Positions 47,317 to 61,702 are shown, counted from the stretch's first letter. The stretch: DNA of 64,000 nt from Streptomyces coeruleorubidus (GCF_028885415.1 NZ_CP118527.1:5828001-5892000), one strand, 5' to 3'. Program-made: numbers and translations. The notes: a model not told the origin generated them from the letters alone.

Positions 47317-48141
47317 GTGTCTGACCCGAACGTGAACGACGCCATCGAGCCTGTCGAGTCCGTCGAGGACGAGCTCGACGCCGTCGAGGGCGCGGACAGC
47401 GAGGACACCGAGGCCTCCGCCGAGGTCGAGGCTGCCGACGCCGTCGCGGACGACGCCGCCGAGGCGGAGACCGAAGCCGGTGCAGAGGCCGCGGAAGAGT
47501 CCGAGGAAGAGCCCGAGGACGACCGCGACCCGATCGAGAAGCTCCGCGAGGAACTGCGGGTCCTGCCCGGCGAGTGGTACGTCATCCACACCTACGCCGG
47601 CTACGAGAACCGCGTGAAGACCAACCTGGAGCAGCGCGCCGTCTCGCTGAACGTCGAGGACTACATCTTCCAGGCCGAGGTGCCGCAGGAAGAGGTCGTC
47701 CAGATCAAGAACGGCGACCGCAAGACGATCAAGCAGAACAAGCTCCCGGGCTACGTCCTCGTCCGCATGGACCTGACGAACGAGTCCTGGGGTGTCGTCC
47801 GCAACACCCCCGGTGTCACCGGCTTCGTGGGCAACGCCTACGACCCGTACCCGCTGACGCTGGACGAGATCGTCAAGATGCTCGCCCCCGAGGCCGAGGA
47901 GAAGGCCGCCCGCGAGGCCGCCGAGGCCGAGGGCAAGCCGGCTCCGCAGCGCAAGGTCGAGGTCCAGGTGCTGGACTTCGAGGTCGGCGACTCGGTCACC
48001 GTCACCGACGGCCCGTTCGCCACGCTCCAGGCGACCATCAACGAGATCAACCCGGACTCGAAGAAGGTCAAGGGCCTCGTGGAGATCTTCGGCCGCGAGA
48101 CGCCGGTCGAGCTCTCCTTCGACCAGATCCAGAAGAACTAG
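47317..48141 (+). CDS. nusG: Transcription termination/antitermination protein NusG
   Basis: Product is 274 aa. Residues 1 to ~85 are a strongly acidic, probably disordered extension (Glu/Asp/Ala-rich). The NGN domain starts at [20 protein letters not shown], and the KOW domain is [20 protein letters not shown]. NusG binds RNA polymerase and Rho or ribosomal S10. The insert between NGN and KOW ([20 protein letters not shown]) is typical of actinobacteria. GTG at 47317 follows AGGAAG. A strong terminator closes the secE-nusG unit. Confidence 0.97.
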   Translation: MSDPNVNDAIEPVESVEDELDAVEGADSEDTEASAEVEAADAVADDAAEAETEAGAEAAEESEEEPEDDRDPIEKLREELRVLPGEWYVIHTYAGYENRVKTNLEQRAVSLNVEDYIFQAEVPQEEVVQIKNGDRKTIKQNKLPGYVLVRMDLTNESWGVVRNTPGVTGFVGNAYDPYPLTLDEIVKMLAPEAEEKAAREAAEAEGKPAPQRKVEVQVLDFEVGDSVTVTDGPFATLQATINEINPDSKKVKGLVEIFGRETPVELSFDQIQKN

Positions 48142-48155
48142 CAACACCTCGACTT

Positions 48156-48205
48156 CCGAGCAGGTCAGACGGGCTCCTGGAGTCTGCCTGACCTGCTCGG
48201 TTTTT
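48156..48205 (+). terminator. nusG Rho-independent terminator
   Basis: CCGAGCAGGTCAG (48156-48168) pairs with CTGACCTGCTCGG (48188-48200), followed by TTTTT. A canonical terminator 14 bp past nusG, so rplKA must have their own promoter or depend on read-through. Confidence 0.92.
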
Positions 48206-48264
48206 GGCCGCACATGGATACCCGTTATCGTTGTGCGGTATGCCTCCATCCGGATGATCCGGAT
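48204..48264 (+). promoter_or_regulatory. Possible rplK promoter and leader
   Basis: TTGGCC (48204-48209) and TATCGT (48226-48231), 16 bp apart, form a weak promoter candidate right after the nusG terminator. Two copies of the palindrome ATCCGGAT, one base apart (48248-48255 and 48257-48264), follow in the presumed leader, 40 bp before the rplK start. Confidence 0.4.
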
Positions 48265-48304
48265 TGGACGGTGGAAAACTCTCACTAGGACCCGGAGAGA
48301 GCAC

Positions 48305-48739
48305 ATGCCTCCCAAGAAGAAGAAGGTCACGGGGCTCATCAAGCTCCAGATCCAGGCCGGTGCCGCCAACCCGGCCCCGCCGGTCGGCCCCGCGCTGGGC
48401 CAGCACGGCGTCAACATCATGGAGTTCTGCAAGGCCTACAACGCCGCGACCGAGTCGCAGCGTGGCTGGGTGATCCCGGTGGAGATCACGGTCTACGAGG
48501 ACCGTTCCTTCACCTTCATCACCAAGACCCCGCCGGCCGCGAAGATGATCCTCAAGGCCGCGGGCGTGGAGAAGGGCTCCGGCGAGCCGCACAAGACCAA
48601 GGTCGCGAAGATCACGCGTGACCAGGTCCGCGAGATCGCCACCACCAAGATGCCCGACCTCAACGCCAACGACCTGGACGCCGCCGAGAAGATCATCGCC
48701 GGCACCGCCCGTTCCATGGGCGTCACGGTCGAGGGCTGA
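48305..48739 (+). CDS. rplK: 50S ribosomal protein L11
   Basis: Product is 144 aa. [20 protein letters not shown] and [20 protein letters not shown] are the conserved N-terminal domain, which contacts 23S rRNA at the thiostrepton site and Rel[12 protein letters not shown] and the C-terminal RNA-binding domain are complete. ATG at 48305 has GGAGAG upstream. It is the first gene of the rplK-rplA pair. Confidence 0.98.
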   Translation: MPPKKKKVTGLIKLQIQAGAANPAPPVGPALGQHGVNIMEFCKAYNAATESQRGWVIPVEITVYEDRSFTFITKTPPAAKMILKAAGVEKGSGEPHKTKVAKITRDQVREIATTKMPDLNANDLDAAEKIIAGTARSMGVTVEG

Positions 48740-48815
48740 GCCCCAACCCCATCAGCAGAAGTGGCAGGGCCTGCTCGGCCCGGACCACGACTCCTAAGAA
48801 TCCACAGGAGCAGTA

Positions 48816-49541
48816 GTGAGCAAGCGCAGCAAGTCCCTTCGCGCTGCGGACGCCAAGATCGACCGGGAGAAGCTGTACGCCCCGCTCGAGGCCGTCCGTC
48901 TCGCCAAGGAGACCTCCACGACCAAGTTCGACGGCACCGTCGAGGTCGCCTTCCGTCTGGGTGTCGACCCGCGCAAGGCCGACCAGATGGTCCGTGGCAC
49001 CGTGAACCTCCCGCACGGCACCGGTAAGACCGCCCGGGTCCTGGTCTTCGCGACCGGCGACCGTGCCGAGGCCGCGCGTGCCGCGGGCGCCGACATCGTC
49101 GGCGCCGACGAGCTGATCGACGAGGTGTCGAAGGGCCGTCTGGACTTCGACGCCGTCGTCGCCACCCCGGACCTCATGGGCAAGGTCGGCCGCCTCGGCC
49201 GCGTGCTCGGTCCGCGTGGTCTGATGCCGAACCCGAAGACCGGCACCGTCACCCCCGACGTCGCCAAGGCCGTCACCGAGATCAAGGGCGGCAAGATCGA
49301 GTTCCGTGTCGACAAGCACGCGAACCTGCACTTCATCATCGGCAAGTCGTCCTTCGACGACACCAAGCTGGTGGAGAACTACGGCGCCGCGCTGGAGGAG
49401 ATCCTCCGCCTGAAGCCGTCCGCCGCCAAGGGCCGGTACATCAAGAAGGCCGCCATCACCACCACGATGGGCCCCGGCATTCCGGTCGACCCGAACCGCA
49501 CCCGCAACCTCCTCGTCGAGGAGGACCCGGCCGCGGTCTGA
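48816..49541 (+). CDS. rplA: 50S ribosomal protein L1
   Basis: Product is 241 aa, with the L1 signatures [40 protein letters not shown] and [14 protein letters not shown] strand [16 protein letters not shown]1 forms the mobile stalk of the 50S subunit and usually represses its own operon by binding the mRNA leader. GTG at 48816 has ACAGGAGCAG upstream. A perfect hairpin ends the unit. Confidence 0.98.
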   Translation: MSKRSKSLRAADAKIDREKLYAPLEAVRLAKETSTTKFDGTVEVAFRLGVDPRKADQMVRGTVNLPHGTGKTARVLVFATGDRAEAARAAGADIVGADELIDEVSKGRLDFDAVVATPDLMGKVGRLGRVLGPRGLMPNPKTGTVTPDVAKAVTEIKGGKIEFRVDKHANLHFIIGKSSFDDTKLVENYGAALEEILRLKPSAAKGRYIKKAAITTTMGPGIPVDPNRTRNLLVEEDPAAV

Positions 49542-49565
49542 GCCTGACGGCTCACCCAACCGGTC

Positions 49566-49610
49566 ACGGGCCCCGCACCTCTCACAGGTGCGGGGCCCGT
49601 TCCCTTTTCC
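49566..49610 (+). terminator. rplA Rho-independent terminator
   Basis: A 15-bp perfect stem (49566-49580 with 49586-49600, arm ACGGGCCCCGCACCT), 5-nt loop, then TCCCTTTT. It lies 25 bp past the rplA stop. Confidence 0.92.
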
Positions 49611-49669
49611 GGTACGTACGCCGGTGGCCTGGGTTAACGTGCGGGAACCGGATGGGAACGGGGGGACGT

Positions 49670-50527
49670 ATGCAGGGCACGACCGTGCGCCGCGTGGGCC
49701 TGGGGCTCGCGGTGGCGACCGCGCTGACGGGGGTGGCCGCCTGCACCTCCCCGGACTCCTCCGGCCGCCCCGGCAAGGACGACCGCGCCGCGCACGGCAG
49801 GTCCGTCGCGGCCCTGCGCTCCGCCGAGCGCGCCACCCAGCGGGCCGAGTCCGCCCGGGTGGAGTCCACGACGACCATGGGCTCGCTGATGTCCATGACG
49901 GCCGACGGCACCCTCGGCTGGCGTGACGGCATCACCGGCACCCTGACCATCACGTACACCGGCGGCACCCTGGCCGACACCATGCGCCGGCTCGGCAGCA
50001 CCTCCATGGAGGCCCGCTACCTGCCCGACGCCTACTACGCGCGCATGGGCGAGAAGTTCGCCCGGCAGGCCGGCGGCAAGCACTGGATCCGGTACGCCTA
50101 CGAGGACCTGGAAGCCCTCGCCGGGGGCTCCGGCGCCCACCTCGGCGACCAGATGCGCACCACCACGCCGAACCAGTCCGTGAAGCTCCTGCTGGCCTCC
50201 GGGGACGTCAGAAAGGTCGGCGAGGAGTCCGTGCGCGGCCGTCCCGCCACGCACTACTCCGGCACCGTGACCGCCGCGGACGTCACCGACGCCGCCCTGA
50301 AGAAGCAGCTCACCGAGGCCGGTGTCACCACCGAGACCGTCGACATCTGGATCGACGAGCGGAACCTGCTGGTCAAGAAGGTGGAGAAGGCGCGGATGAC
50401 CACAGGCCTGATGACCCAGACCGCGCACTACCGCGACTACGGCGTGCGGGTCCGGGCCGAGCGGCCCCCGTTGTCCGACACCGGGGACTTCGAGGACCTG
50501 ATGCGGAAGAAGGCCGGTACGTCCTGA
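49670..50527 (+). CDS. Lipoprotein, LppX/LprG-like fold
   Basis: Product is 285 aa. A signal peptide with lipobox LTGVAAC ends near residue 25. The mature part begins with a Ser/Asp/Lys linker, then alternating strands (TADGTLGWRDGITGTLTITY, YLPDAYYARMGEKFARQAGG, SVRGRPATHYSGTVTAADVT, VDIWIDERNLLVKKVEKARM). This fits the LppX/LprG/LolA-like half-barrel of actinobacterial lipoproteins, thought to bind lipids or surface components. ATG at 49670 after GGGGGGAC is preferred over ATG at 49652. A decayed paralogue follows. Confidence 0.85.
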   Translation: MQGTTVRRVGLGLAVATALTGVAACTSPDSSGRPGKDDRAAHGRSVAALRSAERATQRAESARVESTTTMGSLMSMTADGTLGWRDGITGTLTITYTGGTLADTMRRLGSTSMEARYLPDAYYARMGEKFARQAGGKHWIRYAYEDLEALAGGSGAHLGDQMRTTTPNQSVKLLLASGDVRKVGEESVRGRPATHYSGTVTAADVTDAALKKQLTEAGVTTETVDIWIDERNLLVKKVEKARMTTGLMTQTAHYRDYGVRVRAERPPLSDTGDFEDLMRKKAGTS

Positions 50528-50618
50528 GGACCCCTGAATTCGCATAGATCACTTGTGCCCCTCTGGGATACGCCCACGGCCTTGCTGTTCAGCAAGCGTG
50601 TATTCCTTGGGGGAATCA

Positions 50619-51313
50619 ATGAGGACATCCATACCTGTCGCCGGGCTGGGCGCTCTGCTTCTCGCCGCCGGTGCGGTCGGCTGCGGTTCCGAGCAGTCGC
50701 CGGAGATGACGCCCGCGGCCGCCGTCGCCAAGGCGGCGAAGAACACGGAGGCCATCACGTCCGTCCGGTACCGCATGAGCGGTGCGTCGCCGGAGTCCGG
50801 CAAGGTCAAGGGCGAGGCGTCGATGCGCCTGAAGCCCACGATCGCCTCGACCTGTCCGGCTCCGACGCCGGCAAGGAGCTGGACCAGCCGGGGTCCACGA
50901 GCCAGGCCGAGCAGAACCCGGCGGCGGAGTCCACCTTCCTCACGAGCGCCAACGACGTGAAGAAGGTGGGCACCGAGAAGGTCGAGGGCGTTGAGACGAC
51001 CCACTACACGGGCACGTTCACCCTCGCCGAGCTCCGCGCCTCCCTGAAGGGCAAGGACGCGAGCATCCGCAAAAACCGCGAGAAGAGCATCAAGCAGTAC
51101 GAGAAAATGGGCGTCGAGAAGTTCACGATGGACACGTGGATCGACGGCGACGACCGCACCAAGCAGTTCCGGATGAAGGGCCAGGCCGACAAGGGCCCGC
51201 TCGACATGACCATCACCTTCCTCGACTACAACAAGCCGGTGAACGTCACGGCCCCGCCGGCCAAGGACGTCGCCGACCTCGCCGAGCTGTTCAAGGAGCT
51301 CGACGCGAGCTGA
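50619..51313 (+). pseudogene. Paralogous lipoprotein, frameshifted with internal deletion
   Basis: ATG at 50619 opens [20 protein letters not shown] with lipobox GAVGC, then [20 protein letters not shown]. At about 50840-50860 homology jumps to a different frame: [20 protein letters not shown], then [20 protein letters not shown] and [20 protein letters not shown] to the TGA at 51311-51313. About 40-50 residues of the family's central strands are missing at the junction. It is related to the intact lipoprotein just upstream. Unless the join is a sequencing error, it makes only a short truncated peptide. Confidence 0.82.
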
Positions 51314-51335
51314 TCCGTCGTACGGGCGGATTTGC

Positions 51336-51607
51336 TTGACAGCGATCCGTTCCCGTACCCTCCTACAGAAGCCAAAGACCGCTGGTCGTTACCGCGCGCT
51401 CGAATGAGGGTGCGGTGGCCGAAGGATCCGCTGAACGGCGGACGACCCGCGCAGGTGACACTTGGAGAAGCTCCCGGAGTCCGCCGCCCCGTGCGTGCGT
51501 GCAACCGGTCGAGCTACGCCCCGTGCGCCTGCGCCGGGGCGTTTCGTTTTCCCCAGTCCTCCTTCGGGTCCGCGCGGTCCGAATCACCCGGAAGGAGGCC
51601 GAGGCTC
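51336..51607 (+). promoter_or_regulatory. rplJ promoter and L10-type leader
   Basis: A consensus -35 TTGACA is at 51336-51341. The -10 is unclear (TACCCT at 51356 is 14 bp away, TACAGA at 51364 is 22). The ~240-nt leader contains a hairpin ACGCCCC/GGGGCGT (51516-51522 and 51536-51542) followed by TTCGTTTT, which resembles an attenuator. The position and layout match the ribosomal L10 leader, through which L10-L12 represses rplJL. Confidence 0.6.
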
Positions 51608-52138
51608 ATGGCGAGGCCTGACAAGGTCGATGCCGTCGAGGAGATGCGGGACAAGTTCCGCAACTCGAACGGCGCCGTCGTCACCGCGTACACCGGTCTC
51701 ACCGTCTCGCAGCTCCAGCAGCTGCGTCGTTCACTCGGTGAGAACGCTAACTACCGTGTGGCGAAGAACACCCTGACCAAGATTGCGGCCAATGAGGCCG
51801 GGATCACCTCGATCGACGACCTCTTCACGGGTTCGTCGGCCGTCGCCTTCGTGACCGGTGACCCGGTCGAGGCGGCGAAGGGTCTGCGTGACTTCGCCAA
51901 GGACAACCCGAATCTCGTCATCAAGGGCGGCGTCCTTGACGGCAAGGCGTTGTCCGCCGATGAGATCAAGAAGCTTGCGGACCTCGAGTCCCGCGAGGTT
52001 CTGCTCTCCAAGCTGGCCGGTGCCATGAAGGGCAAGCAGTCCCAGGCTGCCTCTGTCTTCCAGGCGCTGCCGTCGAAGCTCGTCCGCACCGTGGACGCGC
52101 TCCGTGCCAAGCAGGACGAGCAGGGCGGTGCCGAGTAA
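51608..52138 (+). CDS. rplJ: 50S ribosomal protein L10
   Basis: Product is 176 aa. [20 protein letters not shown] and [17 protein letters not shown] open the rRNA-binding domain, with [17 protein letters not shown] and the C-terminal helix that holds L7/L12 dimers. ATG at 51608 has AAGGAGG at 51592-51598. rplL follows after 114 bp. Confidence 0.98.
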   Translation: MARPDKVDAVEEMRDKFRNSNGAVVTAYTGLTVSQLQQLRRSLGENANYRVAKNTLTKIAANEAGITSIDDLFTGSSAVAFVTGDPVEAAKGLRDFAKDNPNLVIKGGVLDGKALSADEIKKLADLESREVLLSKLAGAMKGKQSQAASVFQALPSKLVRTVDALRAKQDEQGGAE

Positions 52139-52252
52139 CTCGGCTCGCATCCCGGCCGCCGCTGCCTGAACGCGGAGGCCGTAGCGGGCCAGACGTACGC
52201 CCGCCTCACATGTACATCCGGCACCTGCCGAATTAGTGGAAGGACCGCCATC

Positions 52253-52642
52253 ATGGCGAAGCTCAGCCAGGAAGACCTGCTCGCGCAGTTCGAGGAGATG
52301 ACCCTCATCGAGCTCTCCGAGTTCGTGAAGGCGTTCGAGGAGAAGTTCGACGTCACCGCCGCCGCGGCCGCCCCGGTCGTCATGGCCGGTGGCGCCGGTG
52401 CCGCCGCCGGTGCCGAGGCCCCGGAGGAGAAGGACGAGTTCGACGTCATCCTCACGGGTGCCGGCGACAAGAAGATCCAGGTCATCAAGGTCGTGCGTGA
52501 GCTGACCTCCCTGGGCCTGAAGGAGGCCAAGGACCTGGTCGACGGTGCGCCGAAGCCGGTTCTGGAGAAGGTCAACAAGGAGGCCGCCGACAAGGCCAAG
52601 GAGTCCCTCGAGGGCGCCGGTGCCTCCGTCGAGGTCAAGTAA
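52253..52642 (+). CDS. rplL: 50S ribosomal protein L7/L12
   Basis: Product is 129 aa. The N-terminal dimerisation helix pair ([20 protein letters not shown]) is followed by an Ala/Gly-rich hinge and the C-terminal factor-binding domain ([36 protein letters not shown]). ATG at 52253 has GGAAGGA upstream. A partial terminator follows before rpoB. Confidence 0.98.
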   Translation: MAKLSQEDLLAQFEEMTLIELSEFVKAFEEKFDVTAAAAAPVVMAGGAGAAAGAEAPEEKDEFDVILTGAGDKKIQVIKVVRELTSLGLKEAKDLVDGAPKPVLEKVNKEAADKAKESLEGAGASVEVK

Positions 52643-52705
52643 GACCTCCCGGATCCGCCAGGATCCACGACGCGTCCCACTGGGCGTGTAACGCGTAAGC
52701 GCTCG

Positions 52706-52735
52706 AGAGCGATCATCCATCCGGGTGGTCGCTCT
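52706..52735 (+). terminator. rplL-rpoB attenuator hairpin
   Basis: AGAGCGA (52706-52712) pairs with TCGCTCT (52729-52735), with inner ATCC/GGGT pairing. No U-run follows, so it probably lets part of the transcription through to rpoB. Confidence 0.6.
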
Positions 52736-53006
52736 TCGGCGTTTCCGGGGTCCGGCCACGGTTGCCTTGCACCCTCTGTGGCGGGGGGTATGGTGATCTT
52801 CGTCGTGTCTCTGGGCGGGCCCCGGTTCGGGCAGGGGGGCCTTGACGAACCGCACGCAGCGCGCAATTCTCAGGACGCGTCGTCACAAGGATCCGAATCC
52901 GAGGTATGGATCGGCGACGAAGAGGGCAGTATCAACGTGCGTTGAGGGCAGCGCCTTGTCGCAGGAGTGGAACAACGAGGGTGAACACGGGTTTCAGAAC
53001 CCGCAC

Positions 53007-53035
53007 TGGACATCAGTGTGCCGGGTGGCTACACT
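53007..53035 (+). promoter_or_regulatory. rpoB promoter
   Basis: TGGACA (53007-53012), 17 bp, TACACT (53030-53035): 5/6 and 4/6 matches to the vegetative consensus. It lies 182 bp before the rpoB start. The 574-bp rplL-rpoB gap has no supported gene. A weaker TTGACG at 52842 with AATTCT 17 bp later is an alternative. Confidence 0.6.
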
Positions 53036-53216
53036 GACCCTTTGCGCTGCCTGTTAGCTGTCCCCTGCCCGTCACCAGGGGTCTGCCCTCGCCCGAGCAT
53101 CGACGACAAGACCTGTCTGACCTGGCTTTTCGGCCGGACCGACATAGCTTGTCTCTGTGTACGGGAGAGGGGCCGGTACGCGCGTAGTGAGTCCGAGCCC
53201 TCGGAAGGACCCCCTC

Positions 53217-56200
53217 TTGGCCGCCTCGCGCAACGCCTCGACCGCGAATACGAACAACGCCGCCAGCACTGCCCCGCTGCGCATCTCTTTTGCAAAGATC
53301 AAGGAGCCTCTCGAGGTTCCGAACCTGCTCGCGCTGCAGACCGAGAGCTTCGACTGGCTGCTCGGCAACACCGCCTGGCAGAGTCGGGTCGAGGAGGCTC
53401 TCGAGAACGGTCAGGACGTCCCCACCAAGTCCGGGCTCGAGGAGATCTTCGAGGAGATCTCCCCGATCGAGGACTTCAGCGGGTCGATGTCGCTGACCTT
53501 CCGCGACCACCGCTTCGAGCCGCCGAAGAACTCGATCGACGAGTGCAAGGAGCGCGACTTCACGTACGCGGCCCCGCTCTTCGTCACCGCCGAGTTCACG
53601 AACAACGAGACCGGCGAGATCAAGTCCCAGACGGTCTTCATGGGTGACTTCCCGCTCATGACGAACAAGGGCACCTTCGTCATCAACGGCACCGAGCGTG
53701 TCGTGGTGTCGCAGCTCGTCCGCTCGCCGGGTGTCTACTTCGACTCCTCCATCGACAAGACGTCCGACAAGGACATCTTCTCCGCCAAGATCATCCCGTC
53801 CCGGGGTGCCTGGCTGGAGATGGAGATCGACAAGCGCGACATGGTCGGTGTCCGCATCGACCGCAAGCGCAAGCAGTCCGTCACCGTCCTGCTCAAGGCG
53901 CTCGGCTGGACCACCGAGCAGATCCTCGAGGAGTTCGGCGAGTACGAGTCCATGCGCGCCACCTTGGAGAAGGACCACACCCAGGGCCAGGACGACGCGC
54001 TGCTCGACATCTACCGCAAGCTGCGCCCGGGCGAGCCCCCGACGCGTGAGGCCGCGCAGACGCTGCTCGAGAACCTCTACTTCAACCCCAAGCGCTACGA
54101 CCTGGCCAAGGTCGGCCGCTACAAGGTCAACAAGAAGCTGGGCACGGACACCCCGCTGGACGCCGGGATCCTGACCGTCGAGGACATCATCGCGACGATC
54201 AAGTACCTGGTGAAGCTGCACGCCGGCGAGACCGAGACGGTCGGTGACAACGGCACCTCCGTGGTCGTCGAGACCGACGACATCGACCACTTCGGCAACC
54301 GCCGCCTGCGCAGCGTCGGCGAGCTCATCCAGAACCAGGTCCGTACGGGTCTGGCGCGTATGGAGCGTGTCGTCCGCGAGCGGATGACGACCCAGGACGT
54401 CGAGGCGATCACGCCGCAGACCCTGATCAACATCCGGCCGGTCGTCGCCTCCATCAAGGAGTTCTTCGGCACCAGCCAGCTGTCCCAGTTCATGGACCAG
54501 AACAACCCGCTGTCGGGTCTGACGCACAAGCGGCGTCTGTCCGCGCTCGGCCCGGGTGGTCTGTCCCGTGAGCGGGCCGGCTTCGAGGTCCGTGACGTGC
54601 ACCCCTCGCACTACGGCCGCATGTGCCCGATCGAGACCCCTGAAGGCCCGAACATCGGTCTGATCGGCTCGCTCGCCACCTACGGCCGCGTGAACGCGTT
54701 CGGTTTTGTCGAGACCCCGTACCGCAAGGTGTTCGAGGGCCAGGTCACCGACCAGGTCGACTACCTCACGGCCGACGAGGAGGACCGCTTCGTCATCGCG
54801 CAGGCCAACGCGCCGCTGACGGACGAGCTCCGCTTCGCCGAGGCCCGCGTGCTGGTCCGCCGTAAGGGCGGCGAGGTCGACTACGTCGGTGGCGAGGACG
54901 TGGACTACATGGACGTCTCGCCGCGCCAGATGGTGTCGGTCGCGACCGCCATGATCCCCTTCCTGGAGCACGACGACGCCAACCGTGCCCTCATGGGCGC
55001 GAACATGATGCGCCAGGCCGTTCCGCTGATCCAGGCGGAGTCCCCGCTCGTCGGCACCGGCATGGAGTACCGCTCCGCGGTCGACGCCGGCGACGTGGTC
55101 AAGGCCGAGAAGGCCGGTGTGGTCCAGGAGGTCTCCGCGGACTACATCACCACCGCCAACGACGACGGCACGTACATCACGTACCGCCTGGCCAAGTTCG
55201 CCCGTTCCAACCAGGGCACCTCGGTCAACCAGAAGGTCATCGTCGCCGAGGGCGACCGGATCATCGAGGGCCAGGTCCTGGCCGACGGTCCGGCCACCCA
55301 GCGGGGCGAGATGGCGCTGGGCAAGAACCTGCTCGTGGCGTTCATGCCGTGGGAGGGTCACAACTACGAGGACGCGATCATCCTGTCGCAGCGCCTCGTG
55401 CAGGACGACGTCCTCTCCTCGATCCACATCGAGGAGCACGAGGTCGACGCCCGTGACACCAAGCTCGGCCCCGAGGAGATCACCCGGGACATCCCGAACG
55501 TCTCCGAGGAGGTCCTCGCCGACCTCGACGAGCGCGGCATCATCCGCATCGGTGCCGAGGTCATCGCCGGTGACATCCTCGTCGGCAAGGTCACGCCCAA
55601 GGGTGAGACCGAGCTGACGCCGGAGGAGCGCCTGCTGCGCGCGATCTTCGGTGAGAAGGCCCGTGAGGTCCGTGACACCTCGCTGAAGGTGCCGCACGGC
55701 GAGACCGGCAAGGTCATCGGTGTGCGCGTCTTCGACCGCGAGGAGGGCGACGAGCTTCCCCCCGGTGTGAACCAGCTGGTGCGCGTCTACGTCGCGCAGA
55801 AGCGCAAGATCACCGACGGTGACAAGCTCGCCGGCCGCCACGGCAACAAGGGCGTCATCTCCAAGATCCTGCCGATCGAGGACATGCCGTTCCTGGAGGA
55901 CGGCACCCCGGTCGACATCATCCTCAACCCGCTGGGTGTCCCGTCCCGAATGAACCCGGGACAGGTCCTGGAGATCCACCTCGGCTGGCTCGCCAGCCAG
56001 GGCTGGGACGTCTCCGGCCTGGCGGACGACTGGGCGCAGCGCCTGCAGGCCATCGACGCCGACCAGGTCCCGCCGCGGACCAACGTCGCGACGCCGGTCT
56101 TCGACGGTGCGCGCGAGGACGAGCTGGCCGGTCTGCTGGAGCACACCATCCCGAACCGCGACGGCGAGCGCATGGTGCTCCCGTCCGGCAAGGCGCGGCT

Positions 56201-56702
56201 GTTCGACGGCCGCTCCGGTGAGCCGTTCCCGGAGCCGATCTCGGTCGGCTACATGTACATCCTCAAGCTGCACCACCTGGTCGACGACAAGCTGCACGCC
56301 CGTTCGACCGGTCCGTACTCGATGATCACCCAGCAGCCGCTGGGTGGTAAGGCCCAGTTCGGTGGCCAGCGCTTCGGTGAGATGGAGGTGTGGGCGCTGG
56401 AGGCTTACGGCGCCGCGTACGCCCTCCAGGAGCTGCTGACCATCAAGTCCGACGACGTCACCGGCCGCGTGAAGGTCTACGAGGCCATCGTCAAGGGCGA
56501 GAACATCCCCGAGCCCGGCATCCCCGAGTCCTTCAAGGTGCTCATCAAGGAGATGCAGTCCCTGTGCCTCAACGTGGAGGTGCTGTCCTCGGACGGCATG
56601 TCCATCGAGATGCGCGACACCGACGAGGACGTCTTCCGCGCTGCGGAGGAGCTTGGCATCGACCTGTCCCGGCGTGAGCCGAGCAGCGTCGAAGAGGTCT
56701 GA
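53217..56702 (+). CDS. rpoB: DNA-directed RNA polymerase subunit beta
   Basis: Product is 1161 aa from a TTG start with GGAAGGA at 53202-53208. Starting at the earlier GTG (53157) would add 20 residues not seen in the family. The rifampicin cluster I reads [20 protein letters not shown] and RLSALGPGG, at residues ~420-447. The key positions D427, H437 and S442 are wild type, so the enzyme should be rifampicin-sensitive. The switch-like regions [20 protein letters not shown] and [20 protein letters not shown] are intact. rpoC follows after 94 bp. Confidence 0.98.
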   Translation: MAASRNASTANTNNAASTAPLRISFAKIKEPLEVPNLLALQTESFDWLLGNTAWQSRVEEALENGQDVPTKSGLEEIFEEISPIEDFSGSMSLTFRDHRFEPPKNSIDECKERDFTYAAPLFVTAEFTNNETGEIKSQTVFMGDFPLMTNKGTFVINGTERVVVSQLVRSPGVYFDSSIDKTSDKDIFSAKIIPSRGAWLEMEIDKRDMVGVRIDRKRKQSVTVLLKALGWTTEQILEEFGEYESMRATLEKDHTQGQDDALLDIYRKLRPGEPPTREAAQTLLENLYFNPKRYDLAKVGRYKVNKKLGTDTPLDAGILTVEDIIATIKYLVKLHAGETETVGDNGTSVVVETDDIDHFGNRRLRSVGELIQNQVRTGLARMERVVRERMTTQDVEAITPQTLINIRPVVASIKEFFGTSQLSQFMDQNNPLSGLTHKRRLSALGPGGLSRERAGFEVRDVHPSHYGRMCPIETPEGPNIGLIGSLATYGRVNAFGFVETPYRKVFEGQVTDQVDYLTADEEDRFVIAQANAPLTDELRFAEARVLVRRKGGEVDYVGGEDVDYMDVSPRQMVSVATAMIPFLEHDDANRALMGANMMRQAVPLIQAESPLVGTGMEYRSAVDAGDVVKAEKAGVVQEVSADYITTANDDGTYITYRLAKFARSNQGTSVNQKVIVAEGDRIIEGQVLADGPATQRGEMALGKNLLVAFMPWEGHNYEDAIILSQRLVQDDVLSSIHIEEHEVDARDTKLGPEEITRDIPNVSEEVLADLDERGIIRIGAEVIAGDILVGKVTPKGETELTPEERLLRAIFGEKAREVRDTSLKVPHGETGKVIGVRVFDREEGDELPPGVNQLVRVYVAQKRKITDGDKLAGRHGNKGVISKILPIEDMPFLEDGTPVDIILNPLGVPSRMNPGQVLEIHLGWLASQGWDVSGLADDWAQRLQAIDADQVPPRTNVATPVFDGAREDELAGLLEHTIPNRDGERMVLPSGKARLFDGRSGEPFPEPISVGYMYILKLHHLVDDKLHARSTGPYSMITQQPLGGKAQFGGQRFGEMEVWALEAYGAAYALQELLTIKSDDVTGRVKVYEAIVKGENIPEPGIPESFKVLIKEMQSLCLNVEVLSSDGMSIEMRDTDEDVFRAAEELGIDLSRREPSSVEEV

Positions 56703-56796
56703 CGGGAGTTCGGCGGCCTTCGTCATGAAGGCCGCCGGCCCCAGGACCCCCGTATCAGACCCCATGACTTACAACCCTGAGAGGGATTGACGCATA

Positions 56797-60696
<3,900 letters not shown>

Positions 60697-60715
60697 GGCG
60701 TACGTCTGAAGCACT

Positions 60716-60749
60716 GAAGGGCGGTCACCTCTCGGGGTGGTCGCCCTTC
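60716..60749 (+). terminator. rpoC terminator
   Basis: GAAGGGCGGTCACC (60716-60729) pairs with GGTGGTCGCCCTTC (60736-60749) with two G-U pairs and a 6-nt loop TCTCGG. It lies 19 bp past the rpoC stop. Confidence 0.85.
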
Positions 60750-60834
60750 GGCGTGTCCGCGGGGACGCGCCGGTGCCAGGAGGGCCGCCAGGGCGCATCA
60801 TGGAGGGACTCCGGCGTACGGGGAGGTGCCTTAC

Positions 60835-61365
60835 GTGTCCCAGCCGCCCTATCCCTCCTGGCAGCCCTGGCAGCCCTGGCAGGGCCCCGGTGGCCCGTCG
60901 ATGCTCGCCTCGCATGCCGACCGTGAGCGGGCCGTGGACGTGCTCAGAGCCGGGTACGGCGAGGGGCGGATGGAGCACGACGAGTTCGAGAAGCGGGTGG
61001 CGCGGGCGTATGCGGCGCGGACCGTGGGGGAGCTGGCGGTGCTCGTCGCCGATCTGCCTCAGGGGCCTGTGCCGCAGTCTGCCGGCGTCGTGCCCGTGCC
61101 GCGGACGTTCCTGCCCGTGCCGCGGCCGCAGACGAACGGGAAGGCGGTGGCGGCCGGCGTGTGCGGGCTGCTGTGTGTGCCGACCATGGGGCTGACCGGG
61201 ATTCCGGCCGTGGTGCTGGGGCACGTGGCGCGGGCCGAGATCCGCAGCCGGGGAGAGCTGGGGGACGGGCTCGCGCTGACCGGTCTCGTACTCGGGTGGT
61301 TGTCCACGGTGGGCTGGGCACTCGTCCTGGTGTTGCTGACGGTGGTGTCCATCGCGGCCGGGTGA
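60835..61365 (+). CDS. DUF1707/DUF4190 membrane protein
   Basis: Product is 176 aa. A Pro/Trp-rich start (PSWQPWQPWQGP) leads to a DUF1707 domain at ~25-70 (SHADRERAVDVLRAGYGEGR, then DEFEKRVARAYAARTVGELA). After a Pro/Val linker comes a DUF4190 membrane domain at ~100-176 (AVAAGVCGLLCVPTMGLTGI, VLGHVARAEIRSRGELGDGL). The function is unknown. GTG at 60835, 8 bp after GGGGAGG, is preferred to a GTG at 60826 inside that site. Confidence 0.85.
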   Translation: MSQPPYPSWQPWQPWQGPGGPSMLASHADRERAVDVLRAGYGEGRMEHDEFEKRVARAYAARTVGELAVLVADLPQGPVPQSAGVVPVPRTFLPVPRPQTNGKAVAAGVCGLLCVPTMGLTGIPAVVLGHVARAEIRSRGELGDGLALTGLVLGWLSTVGWALVLVLLTVVSIAAG

Positions 61366-61480
61366 CGATCCGGCAGCAAGAAAGATGCTCAAATCGGACA
61401 GCCGTCATCGAATTGAAGATCGACAACGGCCGGGGCTCTTGACATGTCCCGCATGGCGATGCGGGCGGCACCCATTTGTT

Positions 61481-61509
61481 TTGACCGCAGCGAATGCGAT
61501 AGGTACGCT
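61481..61509 (+). promoter_or_regulatory. rpsL operon promoter
   Basis: TTGACC (61481-61486), 17 bp, TACGCT (61504-61509): a good vegetative promoter. It leaves a ~190-nt leader before rpsL. The other part of the 337-bp gap (61366-61480) holds nothing recognisable. Confidence 0.7.
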
Positions 61510-61702
61510 CAGACCTTGTGCCTGGGGTGTGCCCTGGCTCTCGTGCGTGCCATCAACCGCACAGCGAGCTGACACCGGCCACCGTAATCCGCGCTTATTT
61601 CTGCCTGGCGGCGGGAGTCCGCGGGATTCGACACACCCGACCGCGTGGGTCGGCGACGTTCCAGGTTAGCTTCACCATCGGCACACAGAAACCGGAGAAG
61701 TA

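Noticed and set aside
52842..53057. Possible 71-aa gene upstream of rpoB
   Set aside because: It starts at a TTG without a ribosome-binding site, has no recognisable motif and overlaps the rpoB promoter. More likely it is untranslated leader.
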